A stretch of 64,000 bases of DNA from Paenibacillus sp. HW567 (GCF_000374185.1 NZ_KB910518.1:738546-802545), one strand, 5' to 3'. Positions 53,801-62,800 are shown, counted from the first letter of the stretch. Numbers and translations are program-made. The notes: a model not told the origin generated them from the sequence alone.

Positions 53801-55888
53801 GACGGCAGATACGTTCTCGGCAGCATTCCGGCTGGTTCGGGCTACAAGGTCACTGCTTCCTTGAAAGGATATGAGGCGGGGGCCGCAGACAATGTTACGG
53901 TAGCTGCCGATGCGGTAGCAAATGCCGATATTGCACTAAAAGCTATTGTCTACTCTGTATCCTTTGATAAGAACGGCGGCGACACTGAGGCTGATCCGGC
54001 AAAAGTAACGGTAGCTGAAGGTAAGAGTATCGGCACATTGCCAGCTTTGCCTACGTATAAAGACTACCTGTTCACAGGGTGGAATACAGCAGCCGACGGC
54101 AGCGGTACTGCATTTACGGCAGCAACGCCGGTTACCGCCAATCTGACAGTGTATGCCCAGTGGAAAAAGGTGGAGAAGACTGGTGCCATCTCCGGTACAA
54201 TAACCGACGGTTCGCTTCCAATGGCAGGGGCTGTTGCTCAGGTTACGGTAAGCGGAAGTGTGTATTCGGCCTTCACCAATCCATCAGGCGAATACCTCCT
54301 CACTGGTATACCGGAAGGCAAGGGCTATACCGTCACTGCCAGCAAGTCCGGTTATCTGGACGGCAGCGCAGCGGACGTAAGTGTAACAGCTAATGAGACG
54401 ACACAAGGTGTGAATATTACCCTTGGACTCGTTGTTGTCATTACCAAATATACTGTAAGCTTTGACCGCAACGGCGGTGACACGGCAGCCGATCCGGCAG
54501 AGGTTACCGTTGATGAAGGCAAGAGCCTGCATGCTCTGCCGACACCTCCAACCCGCGCCGGTTACTTGTTCACCGGCTGGAACTTGGCAGCTAACGGCAG
54601 CGGGGCAGCCTTTACTGCGGAAACGCCGGTAGCAGCCAACCTGACAGTCTATGCCCAATGGCGCGCAGTAGAGCCTGGTGAACCGGAAGCACAGACAGGC
54701 AGCATCTCCGGTACTGTAACCGACGGCTCGCTTCCGGTAGCAGGAGCCGTTGTAACGGTAAGCGGCAGCGTGTATTCGGCTATTACGAATACAGCGGGCG
54801 GTTATATCATTGCCGGTGTACCGGAAGGCAATCGTTATACAGTTACCGCAAGCAAAGCGGGCTATCAGGACGGCAGCGCAGCGGATATTACTGTCAAGGC
54901 TAAAGAAACGACAAGCGGAGTAAATATTAAGCTAACTCAGGTGGTCGTTGTTAAGAAGGTTACTGTCACCTTCAATGGGAACGGCGGCGATACGGCGGCT
55001 AATCCTTCCGCGTTGACGGTGAATGAAGGGGAGAGCCTGATTTCGCTTCCGGCAGCGCCGACCCGTTCCGGCTACAGCTTCATCGGCTGGAATACGGCGG
55101 CAGACGGCAGCGGAAAGAGCTTTACGGCAGGCATGCCTGTAAGTGCCGACCTGACTGTGTACGCACAGTGGCAGAGACTCAGCACTCCGGCACCAACGCC
55201 AGTGCCAACCACGGCACCGGTATCGACGCCAACACCGGCGCCAACCGCATCGCCATCACCATCGCCGAGCGCATCACCGTCACCAACGCCAACAGCGACG
55301 GTGACACCAGTACCGACGGCAACAGCAACACCGCAGCCGAGTGCGCCTGCTCTGAGCGATATTACGCAGCATTGGGCGAAGACGGCCATTCAGCAGGCAG
55401 TGGATCTGGGAATCGTGAAAGGTTACCCAGACGGCTCCTTCAAGCCGAATGGAGAGGTTAACCGCGCCGAATTTGCTTCCTTGCTGGTGCGGGCGATGAA
55501 GCAGGGAACATCGAATGGTGAGCTGACTTTTGCCGATAAGATCAGCACACCGGCCTGGGCTTCAGCCTCTATCCGCAGTGCGGTGGATGCCGGCTGGATT
55601 AAGGGCTTCGAGGATAATTCCTTCCGGCCGCTGCAGAAGGTAACCCGCATTGAGATGACCGTAATGGCCGTCCGTGCGCTTGGGCTGGAGGTTGGTTCGC
55701 CAGAGAAATTGGCGTTTGCCGATGCGAAAGACATTCCAGCATGGGCTAACGCATATGTCGCGGCTGCCGTGAAAGCGGGAATTGTCAAAGGCGGAACCGA
55801 TAACCGGTTCAATCCTGGAGCTGCGGCTTCGAGAGCAGAATCCATTGTGCTATTAATGAATATGCTGGATTACAACTCTAGCAAATAG
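47864..55888 (+). CDS. S-layer-anchored dual metallophosphoesterase (PHP/CehA-like + calcineurin-like) with InlB repeats
   Basis: A 2,674-residue secreted protein. A signal peptide (~1-32) is followed by a PHP/CehA-type metallohydrolase domain (~45-350) with HAHT, LSDH, GFEW and NSDFHF metal ligands. Next come Ig-like and LamG modules (Ig ~526-613, LamG ~617-826, two Ig ~831-1000, LamG ~1003-1260). A calcineurin-like phosphoesterase (~1276-1490) has DTQ, LGDIVD, RGNHD, ISHE and GHNHG. Then carboxypeptidase-regulatory domains alternate with InlB/Flg_new repeats (FDANGGD...GW...YAQW, four copies to ~2436), with one LamG inserted at ~1730-1943. A Thr/Pro/Ser linker (~2439-2494) and three SLH domains (~2496-2674) follow. 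GTG 47864 is chosen because GGGGGG is 7-8 nt upstream. It should be anchored in the cell wall and hydrolyse phosphoesters outside the cell; the substrate is unknown. Confidence 0.92.
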   Translation: MFRRKFVASLFSFSILANTLNPAMMIGSTTAYGAGDNGDSQGKWMTGEYHAHTVQSDDAQGKLTDVLDTAFEKNKLDWLALSDHLRMSSRDADGNTLASPIPLSQGIAKYQAPKIKELQDAGKYAGKTIFNGFEWDMPTYDHVGVGIVTDNPGSEDALKAINQFEYLFTNRDASLFNADDVAAWNAKDSRAYTTASDARKAYKWLADNYPDSYALINHPSRKNGTSSELKVSDIRDFNNIAPNIAFGFEGMPGNQMAPDRGETTDVYGGADIRIAKVGGMWDALLGEGRHFWNFANSDFHFKISSDRKYSSGYFPGEYSKNYTWVEGSGMKSIVDGMRSGKSFSVTGDLINALDFRIGGDSSEKEMGGDLEVPAGEELKLNLRFKSPGTNNNGDPVKVDHVDLIAGDVTAKAETGTAAYNKATNDSTKVVKRFTSADWTTDADGYNTISYTIGAADKNQYFRLRGTNIGTDVAGETSGGEPLIDPKNTTSDNETRFTQINNRNYSDMWFYSNPIFVNVTYTDSQAVQEALEHINFPAGKVTSAFSLPSAGAQGASIAWASSNSAVASVTGSNVQITRPALGQPDAKVTLTATATKGAESDTRAFELTVKALGANDPMLHYSFDADQDYGTAVPDVSGNGHNGTLIGGALVTSEHGGAVTLDGSNDAVQVPDGILSGLTSASFTMSVKVDSSLVRPAWLFSFATAPAAVAGTKYFGLLEDGSGRFRTASTTNWYVAEQSVSKGSALTRNVWKSIAYTISGSTGTLYEDGVEVGKNTALSTTPQDIEKTVANYLGRPTYSGDKYFKGKISDFRIYSRTLTTEEITALATEENDGAVADDKAALTLGDTTAVTSNLTLPAAGSNGSTISWQTSNAAVVGTDGTVTRQNDGTKTVTLTATISKGTATAVTTFTVTVLGTGDAEAVDKDSRAINLGTKAVQSDKLTLPASGTNGSTIEWKSSDVAVLEDDGTVHRPDAADNAKVVLTATVTKGSAVTTRTFELVVLSQTPVLAHWKFSQDNVASGALDSSNLRLGDLSGLGNDLTLVTTGNGLSSEAGSMLKWSEDGKSLEFGNYRGASVGKYFKTVDGAPINSEEFMNGYTIEAVFKMPKGFTPARNQWTGLLTRQGTGKQAGKTAGETEILTTLSVSNLGELQWESYPTNLNDNSSAWSFSLSSPNNWYHTAIVNDGKKTKLYIDGVTDFRNTPEDRIGIKAVNGKGWNIGASEWDGAIDGLFAGSLEEIKITANALPESKWVVQDYDTAGLIEGNNDDTPLVSGEGTYTFAFLPDTQMPVRYQENIFFSQMQWLVDNYKKMNIKMTSGLGDIVDQSWVSEQWDRATVGYNMLDSAGVPYIVTRGNHDVGGYDSYTYLNRFGASRFSDKSYWHGGSPSGTSSYVIYEAGSYKYMVLSIDMKDFNTDLAWAKSVLAANSKLPTILISHEILVIGGNGDLEYSGNGQSMFDNLVKDNNQVFMTIAGHNHGTGYRVVKNTSGNDVIEMLVDYQSYYHGGNGWMRLMELDEANNKLIFRTYSPWVDSLSQGELTFFDLKNLTNNSENFTTNFNFDERFSFYNKVGSLAGTVTDGTNPLDGVKVSLTVNGQQYSALTSADGSYKVADIPAGDGYTVTASKAGYVDAELKQLSIRSNGTTEGDMLLKPLSTVFYKVTFDANGGDTAADPAEKAVIEHGNVGVLPAPPTRSGYVFAGWNSKPDGSGAAFNAATEVTGDVTVYAQWTDLLLRYTFDANAANGTAVPDKSGNSNNGLLIGGAEVTASHGGSVKLNGTNGAVQLPNGILKGLSDATFTMNIKVDSSMARPAWLLSFASAPAAVSGTKYLGLLEDSGSKFRASITQNWYPNEQTVSKGSAIDRGVWKSIAFQISGTTGTLYVDGVQVGQNTNMTLTPKDVEATVANYLGRPAYSGDKYFMGEISDFRIYSRALSANEIAAVATEDLTNYGTISGMVTDGTDPLAGAAVEVTVNDQSYRAVTGADGRYVLGSIPAGSGYKVTASLKGYEAGAADNVTVAADAVANADIALKAIVYSVSFDKNGGDTEADPAKVTVAEGKSIGTLPALPTYKDYLFTGWNTAADGSGTAFTAATPVTANLTVYAQWKKVEKTGAISGTITDGSLPMAGAVAQVTVSGSVYSAFTNPSGEYLLTGIPEGKGYTVTASKSGYLDGSAADVSVTANETTQGVNITLGLVVVITKYTVSFDRNGGDTAADPAEVTVDEGKSLHALPTPPTRAGYLFTGWNLAANGSGAAFTAETPVAANLTVYAQWRAVEPGEPEAQTGSISGTVTDGSLPVAGAVVTVSGSVYSAITNTAGGYIIAGVPEGNRYTVTASKAGYQDGSAADITVKAKETTSGVNIKLTQVVVVKKVTVTFNGNGGDTAANPSALTVNEGESLISLPAAPTRSGYSFIGWNTAADGSGKSFTAGMPVSADLTVYAQWQRLSTPAPTPVPTTAPVSTPTPAPTASPSPSPSASPSPTPTATVTPVPTATATPQPSAPALSDITQHWAKTAIQQAVDLGIVKGYPDGSFKPNGEVNRAEFASLLVRAMKQGTSNGELTFADKISTPAWASASIRSAVDAGWIKGFEDNSFRPLQKVTRIEMTVMAVRALGLEVGSPEKLAFADAKDIPAWANAYVAAAVKAGIVKGGTDNRFNPGAAASRAESIVLLMNMLDYNSSK

Positions 55889-55912
55889 CTATACCTGGCA
55901 TTCTTTAATGGG

Positions 55913-55951
55913 AAGCCGACCGGAGAAATTCCTTCCGGTCGGCTTTTTTTG
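55913..55951 (+). terminator. Rho-independent terminator after the S-layer protein gene
   Basis: AAGCCGACCGGA (55913-55924) pairs with TCCGGTCGGCTT (55934-55945), followed by T7. Confidence 0.92.
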
Positions 55952-56047
55952 TGCGCTACGCTTAGCGATACTTTTCAAATTAATTTATTGTACATATTGC
56001 AATAGTGTGTGCCATACAGTATGATGCAAACAGGAGTTGATGATGAA

Positions 56048-56401
56048 ATGGACATCCGAGAGACGATTCACGGACTGACCCTGGAACTGCGCCGCGGAAC
56101 GATCATTCTTGGCGTACTCAGCCAACTATCCGAGCCTCAATACGGCTATTCGCTGGTTCCCGTTTTGAAGGAAAGAGGTATTCCTGTTGAGCCCAATACA
56201 CTGTATCCGCTGCTGCGCAGACTGGAGAAGCAGGGGCTGCTGGACAGCGCCTGGGACACCAACGAAGCCCGGCCCCGGAAGTATTATTCGCTCAGTCCCG
56301 CAGGGAAAGAAGTATACGAGCGTTTATGCGGAGAGTGGAACAGTCTGAAGATCAGTATCGACAGTCTTATTGAAGGGGGAGGCAATCATGGAACTGATTA
56401 A
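56048..56401 (+). CDS. PadR-family transcriptional regulator
   Basis: A 117-residue winged-helix regulator: RGTIILGVLSQLSEPQYGYSL, the recognition segment EPNTLYPLLRRLEKQGLL, and the wing RPRKYYSLSPAGKE. The start at 56048 gives the normal family N-terminus (MDIRETIH). AGGAG lies ~11 nt upstream, slightly far, and an upstream start at 56009 is possible. Its 3' end overlaps the next gene by 14 nt. PadR/HAAS pairs of this type usually regulate themselves and respond to envelope stress or unknown ligands. Confidence 0.9.
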   Translation: MDIRETIHGLTLELRRGTIILGVLSQLSEPQYGYSLVPVLKERGIPVEPNTLYPLLRRLEKQGLLDSAWDTNEARPRKYYSLSPAGKEVYERLCGEWNSLKISIDSLIEGGGNHGTD

Positions 56402-57437
56402 GCGGTACATTCATGAAGTGACCAGGCAACTGCCGGAGCAGCAGCGGGGCGAGATCGGGAAAGAGCTCGAAGGACTAGTCGGAGATATGCTGGAGGAGCG
56501 GCTTCAGGACGGGAGCCCGGCGACGGCAAAAGATGTGGAGGAAGTGCTGCTGGAGCTGGGAAATCCGCGGCAGCTAGCGGATCGTTACAGAGGTTCCGGC
56601 CGATATCTGATCGGGCCGGAGCTGTTTGCCCCCTACCTCTCTGTTCTCAAAATTGTGTGCATCGCCATTATAATCGCCATAACTGTCGAATTCGCAATCA
56701 CAAGCATTACTCAGCCGGTTCACCAGACTGGATTTTCCGGAAGCGGTATGCTTGACAAATTCGTAGACTATATAGCCGATCTGTTCGTGGGCGGCCTCCA
56801 GGGATTCACCAGTGTAACGATTATTTTCGGACTGATTGAATATACGGGACTGCGCAAAGGAAAAGCGGACTTCAACAGCAAAAAGGATTGGCATCCCTCA
56901 CAACTGCCGCCCCTGCCGACAGAGCACAACAGGATTCGCCGTTCTGAACCTGTTGCCGGTTTGATTTTCACTATACTATTCGGTGTGTTGTTCACCACTA
57001 TCTCCATTGATTGGCTTGGTGCTTGGAGATTCAGGGACGGTGGCGGAATGTCGATTGTGCCTGTTTTTGATAGAGGGATATTCCAGGGATATCTGCCGTT
57101 GATCTGGGTCTTCCTGGCGGCAAGCATGATTAGGGATACACTGAAAATCATCGTTGGAAAATGGACGGAAACACTGGTCATATTCAATATTGTGATCAGC
57201 ATCTTAGGATTCGGGCTGGCGTTGCTGATGTTCACCAATCCGGAGATCTGGAATCCCGATTTTATGGCGCAAATGGTTCAGGCCGGCATAGTTCAAGACG
57301 CGAGCGGGGCGTATGGTACTCTCTTGAACTTCTGGAATTCGGCAACAGACGGATTTATCTTTCTTGTAGGGATCGTGTTTGTCATTGAGCTAATCGTTGC
57401 CGTAAGCAGGCTGTTCAAGCTCAGAAGTGGCGCTTAG
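56388..57437 (+). CDS. HAAS-domain membrane protein
   Basis: A 349-residue protein. The N-terminal ~75 residues form the helical HAAS-type domain (RYIHEVTRQLPEQQRGEIGKE then VEEVLLELGNPRQLADRYRG). Six predicted membrane segments follow. GGGGGAGG lies ~6 nt before ATG 56388, inside the PadR gene. HAAS domains are found in proteins co-encoded with PadR regulators and are thought to take part in signalling; the exact role is unknown. Its stop (57435-57437) is 2 nt from the convergent MFS stop. Confidence 0.85.
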   Translation: MELIKRYIHEVTRQLPEQQRGEIGKELEGLVGDMLEERLQDGSPATAKDVEEVLLELGNPRQLADRYRGSGRYLIGPELFAPYLSVLKIVCIAIIIAITVEFAITSITQPVHQTGFSGSGMLDKFVDYIADLFVGGLQGFTSVTIIFGLIEYTGLRKGKADFNSKKDWHPSQLPPLPTEHNRIRRSEPVAGLIFTILFGVLFTTISIDWLGAWRFRDGGGMSIVPVFDRGIFQGYLPLIWVFLAASMIRDTLKIIVGKWTETLVIFNIVISILGFGLALLMFTNPEIWNPDFMAQMVQAGIVQDASGAYGTLLNFWNSATDGFIFLVGIVFVIELIVAVSRLFKLRSGA

Positions 57438-57439
57438 GA

Positions 57440-58651
57440 TTAGTTGCGGATGTCTCCGCGGCTGTGCTTCAGCTTGGCAAGGTAAATCAACCCGGCTCCG
57501 GTAATAGTTATGAGGCATAACAGTCCGAAAACGGGGAGGCCGGACTCTAGACCGAATTGCTCCAGCAGGAGTGTTCCAATGATGGGGCCGCAGATGGTAC
57601 CGATTTTGACAGATTCCGAGCAGCCGAAGTATAAGCCTTTGGATTCTTCTGTGGCCAGCTCATCTACAAGGGTATCGAAACGGGCCCCGATTAACAATTC
57701 GCCCAGACTGTAGAGCACAATGAACAGCAGCAGAAGTGTGTACGAGGTGGAGTGGATAAGAGACAAGAAGCTTATGCCGATCAGCAAATTGCTGGCCAGA
57801 ACAACGTTAAAAGGGTTCCAGCTTGCGATCCAGCGAAGTATTGCAAACTGTGTGACCAGAATAATAATGCCATTGAGCGATAAGAGAGTGGAGTATAGCT
57901 GAATGCCATTCGTCAAGGTGACGGTATTCGCCATAAACTGGGAGACGGTCGCGTTAAGCTGGGAATAGCCAAAGAAGGAGAAGCTCATGCCGGCCAGCAG
58001 GAGAAGAAACACATGATCCTTCCGAAGCATCGAGAAGGCCCGGCGCAGACTGTAGTGCTTTTTTTGCTGCTTGGGTGCTGTGACCTCAGACAGGTCTCTG
58101 AAGAAAAACCATGTGGATATCCCGTATAAAATATAAAAGATGCCAAGGATTACATAAGGAAACAGAGTCATTTTCATATTGAACAGCAGACTTAGCAGCG
58201 GGCCGATAAAGGCTCCGAGGTTAATCGCCGTGTATCTCAGGTTGAACACAAGCAGCCGGTTCTCCGGGAGGGTCTGGGTGGACAGCACTTTTTTGCTCGC
58301 CGGTTCGAAGATTGAGTAGCATAAGCCGTTAAGGCAACTAAGCAGGAGGAATTGCCAGAAGCTATCAGCGAAATAAAAGAGGATAAATACGGTTCCCCAG
58401 GCAATGGGGACGCAGCCTATGATCTTTTTTAAGGAGAACCTGTCTGCAAGCCCCCCGCCAAAACCGCCGAACAACACATTAATGAGCGGATTCATGCTGA
58501 GAATATAACCACTGTGGAGGATCGGGAGGTCCTTCTGATTCGTTAAAAAGATGGCTAAAAAAGGGGTGCTCATAAAAAGCGCCGTTCTTGTAAAAAAGGT
58601 TCCTGTCAGGATGTTCCATACTTTGCTGTTCAGCTTCTGTTGTAATGCCAT
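57440..58651 (-). CDS. MFS transporter
   Basis: A 403-residue membrane protein with 12 predicted segments. Motif A reads GGLADRFSLKKII, and NLRYTAINLGAFIGP in the fifth segment region matches the MdtH/YfkF-like DHA1 group. The start at 58651 has GGGAG ~8 nt upstream; the frame from 58663 does not. It is divergent from the Rgg-type regulator, which is its likely controller. Substrate unknown; peptide or drug export would fit. Confidence 0.87.
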   Translation of the reverse strand: MALQQKLNSKVWNILTGTFFTRTALFMSTPFLAIFLTNQKDLPILHSGYILSMNPLINVLFGGFGGGLADRFSLKKIIGCVPIAWGTVFILFYFADSFWQFLLLSCLNGLCYSIFEPASKKVLSTQTLPENRLLVFNLRYTAINLGAFIGPLLSLLFNMKMTLFPYVILGIFYILYGISTWFFFRDLSEVTAPKQQKKHYSLRRAFSMLRKDHVFLLLLAGMSFSFFGYSQLNATVSQFMANTVTLTNGIQLYSTLLSLNGIIILVTQFAILRWIASWNPFNVVLASNLLIGISFLSLIHSTSYTLLLLFIVLYSLGELLIGARFDTLVDELATEESKGLYFGCSESVKIGTICGPIIGTLLLEQFGLESGLPVFGLLCLITITGAGLIYLAKLKHSRGDIRN

Positions 58652-58767
58652 GATTGCTCCCATCCTTCTCCTAAGATATGTATTTTAATTGTGTCGAATG
58701 TAGCATACAATGAAAAAAACGCTGAAAAATTGTGCTGCATACTCACATAATGGGCGGGGGACAAGGA

Positions 58768-59643
58768 ATGTATCTCGGCAAAACGATTCAGCAGATTCGT
58801 AAGTCTAAGGGGCTGAACCAAGCCATTCTTGCAAGGGGAATTATGAGCCGCTCCAACCTGTCGCGCTTTGAGGGAGGGAAGTATTTTCCCGGCTATGACA
58901 AGCTGATTCTGCTCCTGGACAAGCTGGAAATGTCGCTGGAGGAGCTGCTGTTTCTGCATCAGGATCTGACTCAGCCGGTCAAACGGACGCTGCATCTTAC
59001 ACTGGTTGAAGCGGGGAACCGTTATGAATTTGAGCGGGTCCGGGGGCTCAGCTATGAATGCCATGCATTGTATGAGGAGACGGGAACAGAAGCCTTTTAC
59101 CATTTGTATCTGCTTGGACAAGGGTTTCTGCTCCAGCATCATCAGGAAGATCAGATCAGGCGTCTGAGTGAGATCGCTGATTATATCAAGCCGTATTTGC
59201 TTGGAGTAGAAACTTGGTATTTGTATGAATTCAAGCTGCTCAACAACTTTTTATTTACGCTGAACAGTGAGGATGCCATCTTTTTTGGACAGCGGGCTGT
59301 GCGTGAATTCGATAAATATCACTTCTTGGCCGAGAGCAAGACCATTCAGCAGCATCTGCTGCAGAACATCTCTCGCATTTGTCTGGATGAACGGAATTAT
59401 GAGAAAAGCTTGTTTTTCCTTAAGAAGGCGCTGCCTTCGGCGGATAAAACCAACCTGCTGTACGATAAGATCGTGACCTTGATCTATTATGAAATTACAG
59501 TGATCTGCCTGAAGATCAGCAAGGACACTGCTAAATTAATCAGTTATTTAGGTATTTTGAAGGCGCTAGATTTTATGGACAGCTATCAGGCCATGCTTAA
59601 TTTGTGCCGGAAGCATCTTCAGGTAGGCTTACCTTTGGAGTAA
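58768..59643 (+). CDS. Rgg/GadR/MutR-type transcriptional regulator
   Basis: A 291-residue regulator. Residues 1-60 form an XRE-type HTH (IQQIRKSKGLNQAILARGIMS, SNLSRFEGGKYFPG). The rest is an all-helical repeat domain of the RRNPP type (VETWYLYEFKLLNNFLFTL, NYEKSLFFLKKALPSADKTN). Members bind short secreted peptides or other ligands. The start at 58768 gives the usual N-terminus; GGGGG lies ~8 nt upstream. It is divergent from an MFS transporter. No nearby short hydrophobic peptide gene of the usual Rgg kind was found. Confidence 0.85.
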   Translation: MYLGKTIQQIRKSKGLNQAILARGIMSRSNLSRFEGGKYFPGYDKLILLLDKLEMSLEELLFLHQDLTQPVKRTLHLTLVEAGNRYEFERVRGLSYECHALYEETGTEAFYHLYLLGQGFLLQHHQEDQIRRLSEIADYIKPYLLGVETWYLYEFKLLNNFLFTLNSEDAIFFGQRAVREFDKYHFLAESKTIQQHLLQNISRICLDERNYEKSLFFLKKALPSADKTNLLYDKIVTLIYYEITVICLKISKDTAKLISYLGILKALDFMDSYQAMLNLCRKHLQVGLPLE

Positions 59644-59659
59644 GGCGTTTTGGTATGAA

Positions 59660-59712
59660 AAGATAAGCTGTAATGTTGCTTATAGCAATTTTACGGCTTA
59701 TTTTTTTGTTTG
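59660..59712 (+). terminator. Rho-independent terminator after the Rgg-type gene
   Basis: ATAAGCTGTAA pairs with TTACGGCTTAT (one G-U pair), followed by TTTTTTTGTTTG. The rest of the gap to 59876 is A/T-rich and holds the promoter region of the next gene, in which no clear boxes were assigned. Confidence 0.75.
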
Positions 59713-59876
59713 TTTTTGGAGGGCGAAGAGAGAGGTTTCAGTTATTTGTGACAAAAAAATGAAATTTCTGTGGTTTTTTTAATTTTTTTCGGACCTAAAA
59801 GAAGGGGAATATGGTGGATTATAGAATATTTACTCTCTAATCAAAATTTGGATATTCCTATTTTAGGAGGGGAATT

Positions 59877-62800
59877 ATGAAATTTTACGCTAAGCATTTA
59901 AAAAGATGGCTTATTCTCACCCTTGCGCTCTTGTACATCTTCTCGGGCGTGCTTATTCCAAAAGGTAGAATCGCAGAAGCCAGCGGGGCGGAAACGTACT
60001 TATCCAGAAGTGCCGATGACAAGTATATTTTGTATAAAGGCAGTGATGGAGAGTACTACGTAAATGACAAAAAGATTAAGATGTCGTGGTCACGAGTCTA
60101 CTCTTTCAGCTATTCCGGAGGTTCCCATTACAGGAGCCAGTCCGCGAGTCTGTCTTCGAGCAATTTGCTCGATGTCAAATTCGTAAAATATGTATCCAAT
60201 TACACTGGAACAGTTGAGAATGCGTTTAGAATTCGGTTTGATAACTTTTACTATCTACATACCCTTATGATATACACTCAATCCGGTATGAACCCTGGAG
60301 TCTGGGATATTACTAGAACAGATGTTTACGGGAATGAGACGCCAGTACAAACCCGTGACTACCGGTTGCAGGAATATTTTATTGTGAATGCAGATACGGG
60401 TGAGGTCGTCGATTATGATTCTAATGAGAACGTATACTACGCTTCCGGTGGAGAAAAAAGGACGTCTACGCCTAAGGCGGAAGGTGCGGGAGCGCCCGCT
60501 GCTCCTGGTGCTATCGGGAACGTAACTGCTACTGCAGCCAGTAATTCTGTATTACTCTCCTGGCCTTATGCTGACCGGGCAATGTCCTATGAAATTGAAG
60601 AGAATGGATCAGTAGCCGCTTCCAGCTCATCCTCAGCATTTACCAGATCCGGACTTACTCCGAACACAGAATATACATACCGGGTCCGGCCGGTAAATCC
60701 TGCAGGAAAAGGTGACTGGAGCAGCCCAATCACAGTAAAGACTTTATTGTCAACCCCTGTTGTAACAGCACTCTCGAAAAGCAGTGAAATCAGCTTAAAT
60801 TGGGATGCGGTAGCCAATGCCGAGTCCTATGAGGTAGAGTATGACGGCACCGTAGTCAATGTTGGCGCACAAACCTCCTATACGCTTACCGGTTTGGGCC
60901 CCAGCACAGAACATTCCTATAGAGTAAGGGCGCTTAGCGCCGGGAATGCCAGTGTCTGGTCGGCACTAACCAAAAAATTCACAACACCGGTTATTCCGGC
61001 CAATGTGACAGTTAACCCGACAAGCTCAACGCTTGCCGTTGCCTGGACTGGTGTCACAGGAGCGACGGGATATGATGTGGAGATTAACGGGGCAGTCTCT
61101 GGAAGTTCGGCAACAACCAGCTATTCCAAAACAGCACTTGCAGCAAATACGGACTATACTGTTCGGGTGCGGGCCAAAAATACCGGGGGAACTGGTGAGT
61201 GGAGTACACCTGTAACGGTAAAAACGCTGCTGGTGACGCCAACGGCAACGCTCGTATCAACAAGCAGCCAGGTAACGGTAAGCTGGGCGGCCATTACTGG
61301 GGCCACGCAGTATGAAATCGAAGTAGACGGCACTGTAGTGGATAATGGAGAGGAATTAAGCTATACCCACAGCGGTCTGACATCAAGCACGTCCCATACG
61401 TACAAAGTACGGGCCTTAAGTGCGGATAACGCCAGTGCCTGGAGCGCAGCAGTCAGTAAGTTTACGACTCCGGCAGCAGTAGGTCCAGTAACAGTAACTC
61501 CGGCGGCTGCTTCTTTGGCAGCCACATGGACCGCTGTCACCGGAGCCACCGGATATGATGTAGAGATTAATGGAACGGTTGCAGGCAGCGTGGCAGCAGC
61601 CAGCTTCTCCAAAACAGGATTAACAGCCAACACCGAATACACGGTACGCGTGAGAGCGAAGAACGCCGGGGGAGCGGGTGAGTATAGCGCCCCCGTGAAG
61701 CTGAAGACGCTGCTGGTAACGCCAGCGGCAGCAGCGGTTTCCACCAGCAATCAGGTAACGGTAAGCTGGGCAGCCATCACCGGAGCCACCGGTTATGAAA
61801 TTGAAGTAGATGGTACCGTAGCCGATAACGGAACAGAATTAAGCTACACCCACAGCGGCTTAACGCCAAGCACGTCCCATACGTACAAAGTGCGGGCCTT
61901 AAGTGCGGATAATGCCAGTGCCTGGAGTGCAGCGGTCACCAAGTATACAACACCGGCAGCAGCAGGGACAGTGACAGTCACACCTGCCAGCACATCGCTG
62001 GCTGTGACTTGGACGGCAATTCCAGGATCAACGGCTTACGATGTGGAGATCAATGGCACTATCGCTGCCAGCCCGACTACAACCAGCTATACCAAAACAG
62101 GGCTGACTCCAAACACGGAGTATACGGTTCGCATACGGGCCAAGAACAGCGGAGGTATCGGAGAATGGGGAACGCCGGTGAAGCTGAAGACGCTGCTGGC
62201 AACGCCAACGGCAACAACCGTTTCAACCAGCAGCCAAGTGACAGTAAGCTGGGCAGCCATCGCCGGAGCCACAGGCTATGAAATTGAAGTAGATGGCACT
62301 GTAGTGGATAACGGAACAGATTTAAGCTATACGCACAGCGGTTTAACCCCTAGCACGTCCCATACGTACAAAGTACGGGCCTTAAGTGCGGATAATGCCA
62401 GTGCGTGGAGCGCAGCGGTTAGCAAGCTTACGACCCCAGCGGCAGTAGGTCCGGTGACATTAACTCCAACAGCTTCTAGCTTGGCAGCTAGCTGGACCGC
62501 AGTCACAGGAGCCACAGGATATGATGTGGAGATTAATGGAACGGTTGCAGGCAGCGCCACAACAACCAGCTTCTCCAAAACAGCGCTTGCGGCCAACACT
62601 GAATACACGGTACGAGTAAGAGCAAAGAACGCCGGGGGCGTAGGTGAATATAGCGCACCAGTAACGCTCAAGACGCTGCTGGTAACGCCAACGGCAACAA
62701 CCGTTTCGACCAGCAGCCAAGTGACAGTAAGCTGGGTAGCCATCGCCGGAGCCACCGGCTATGAAATCGACGTGGATGGTACCGTAGTGGATAACGGAAC

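Noticed and set aside
55180..55345. Low-complexity repeat possibly non-coding
   Set aside because: It is in frame and encodes a Thr/Pro/Ser linker before the SLH domains.
59644..59876. A short hydrophobic peptide gene for the Rgg regulator
   Set aside because: The only candidate (MKFLWFF) is seven codons long with no ribosome site; not enough to call.
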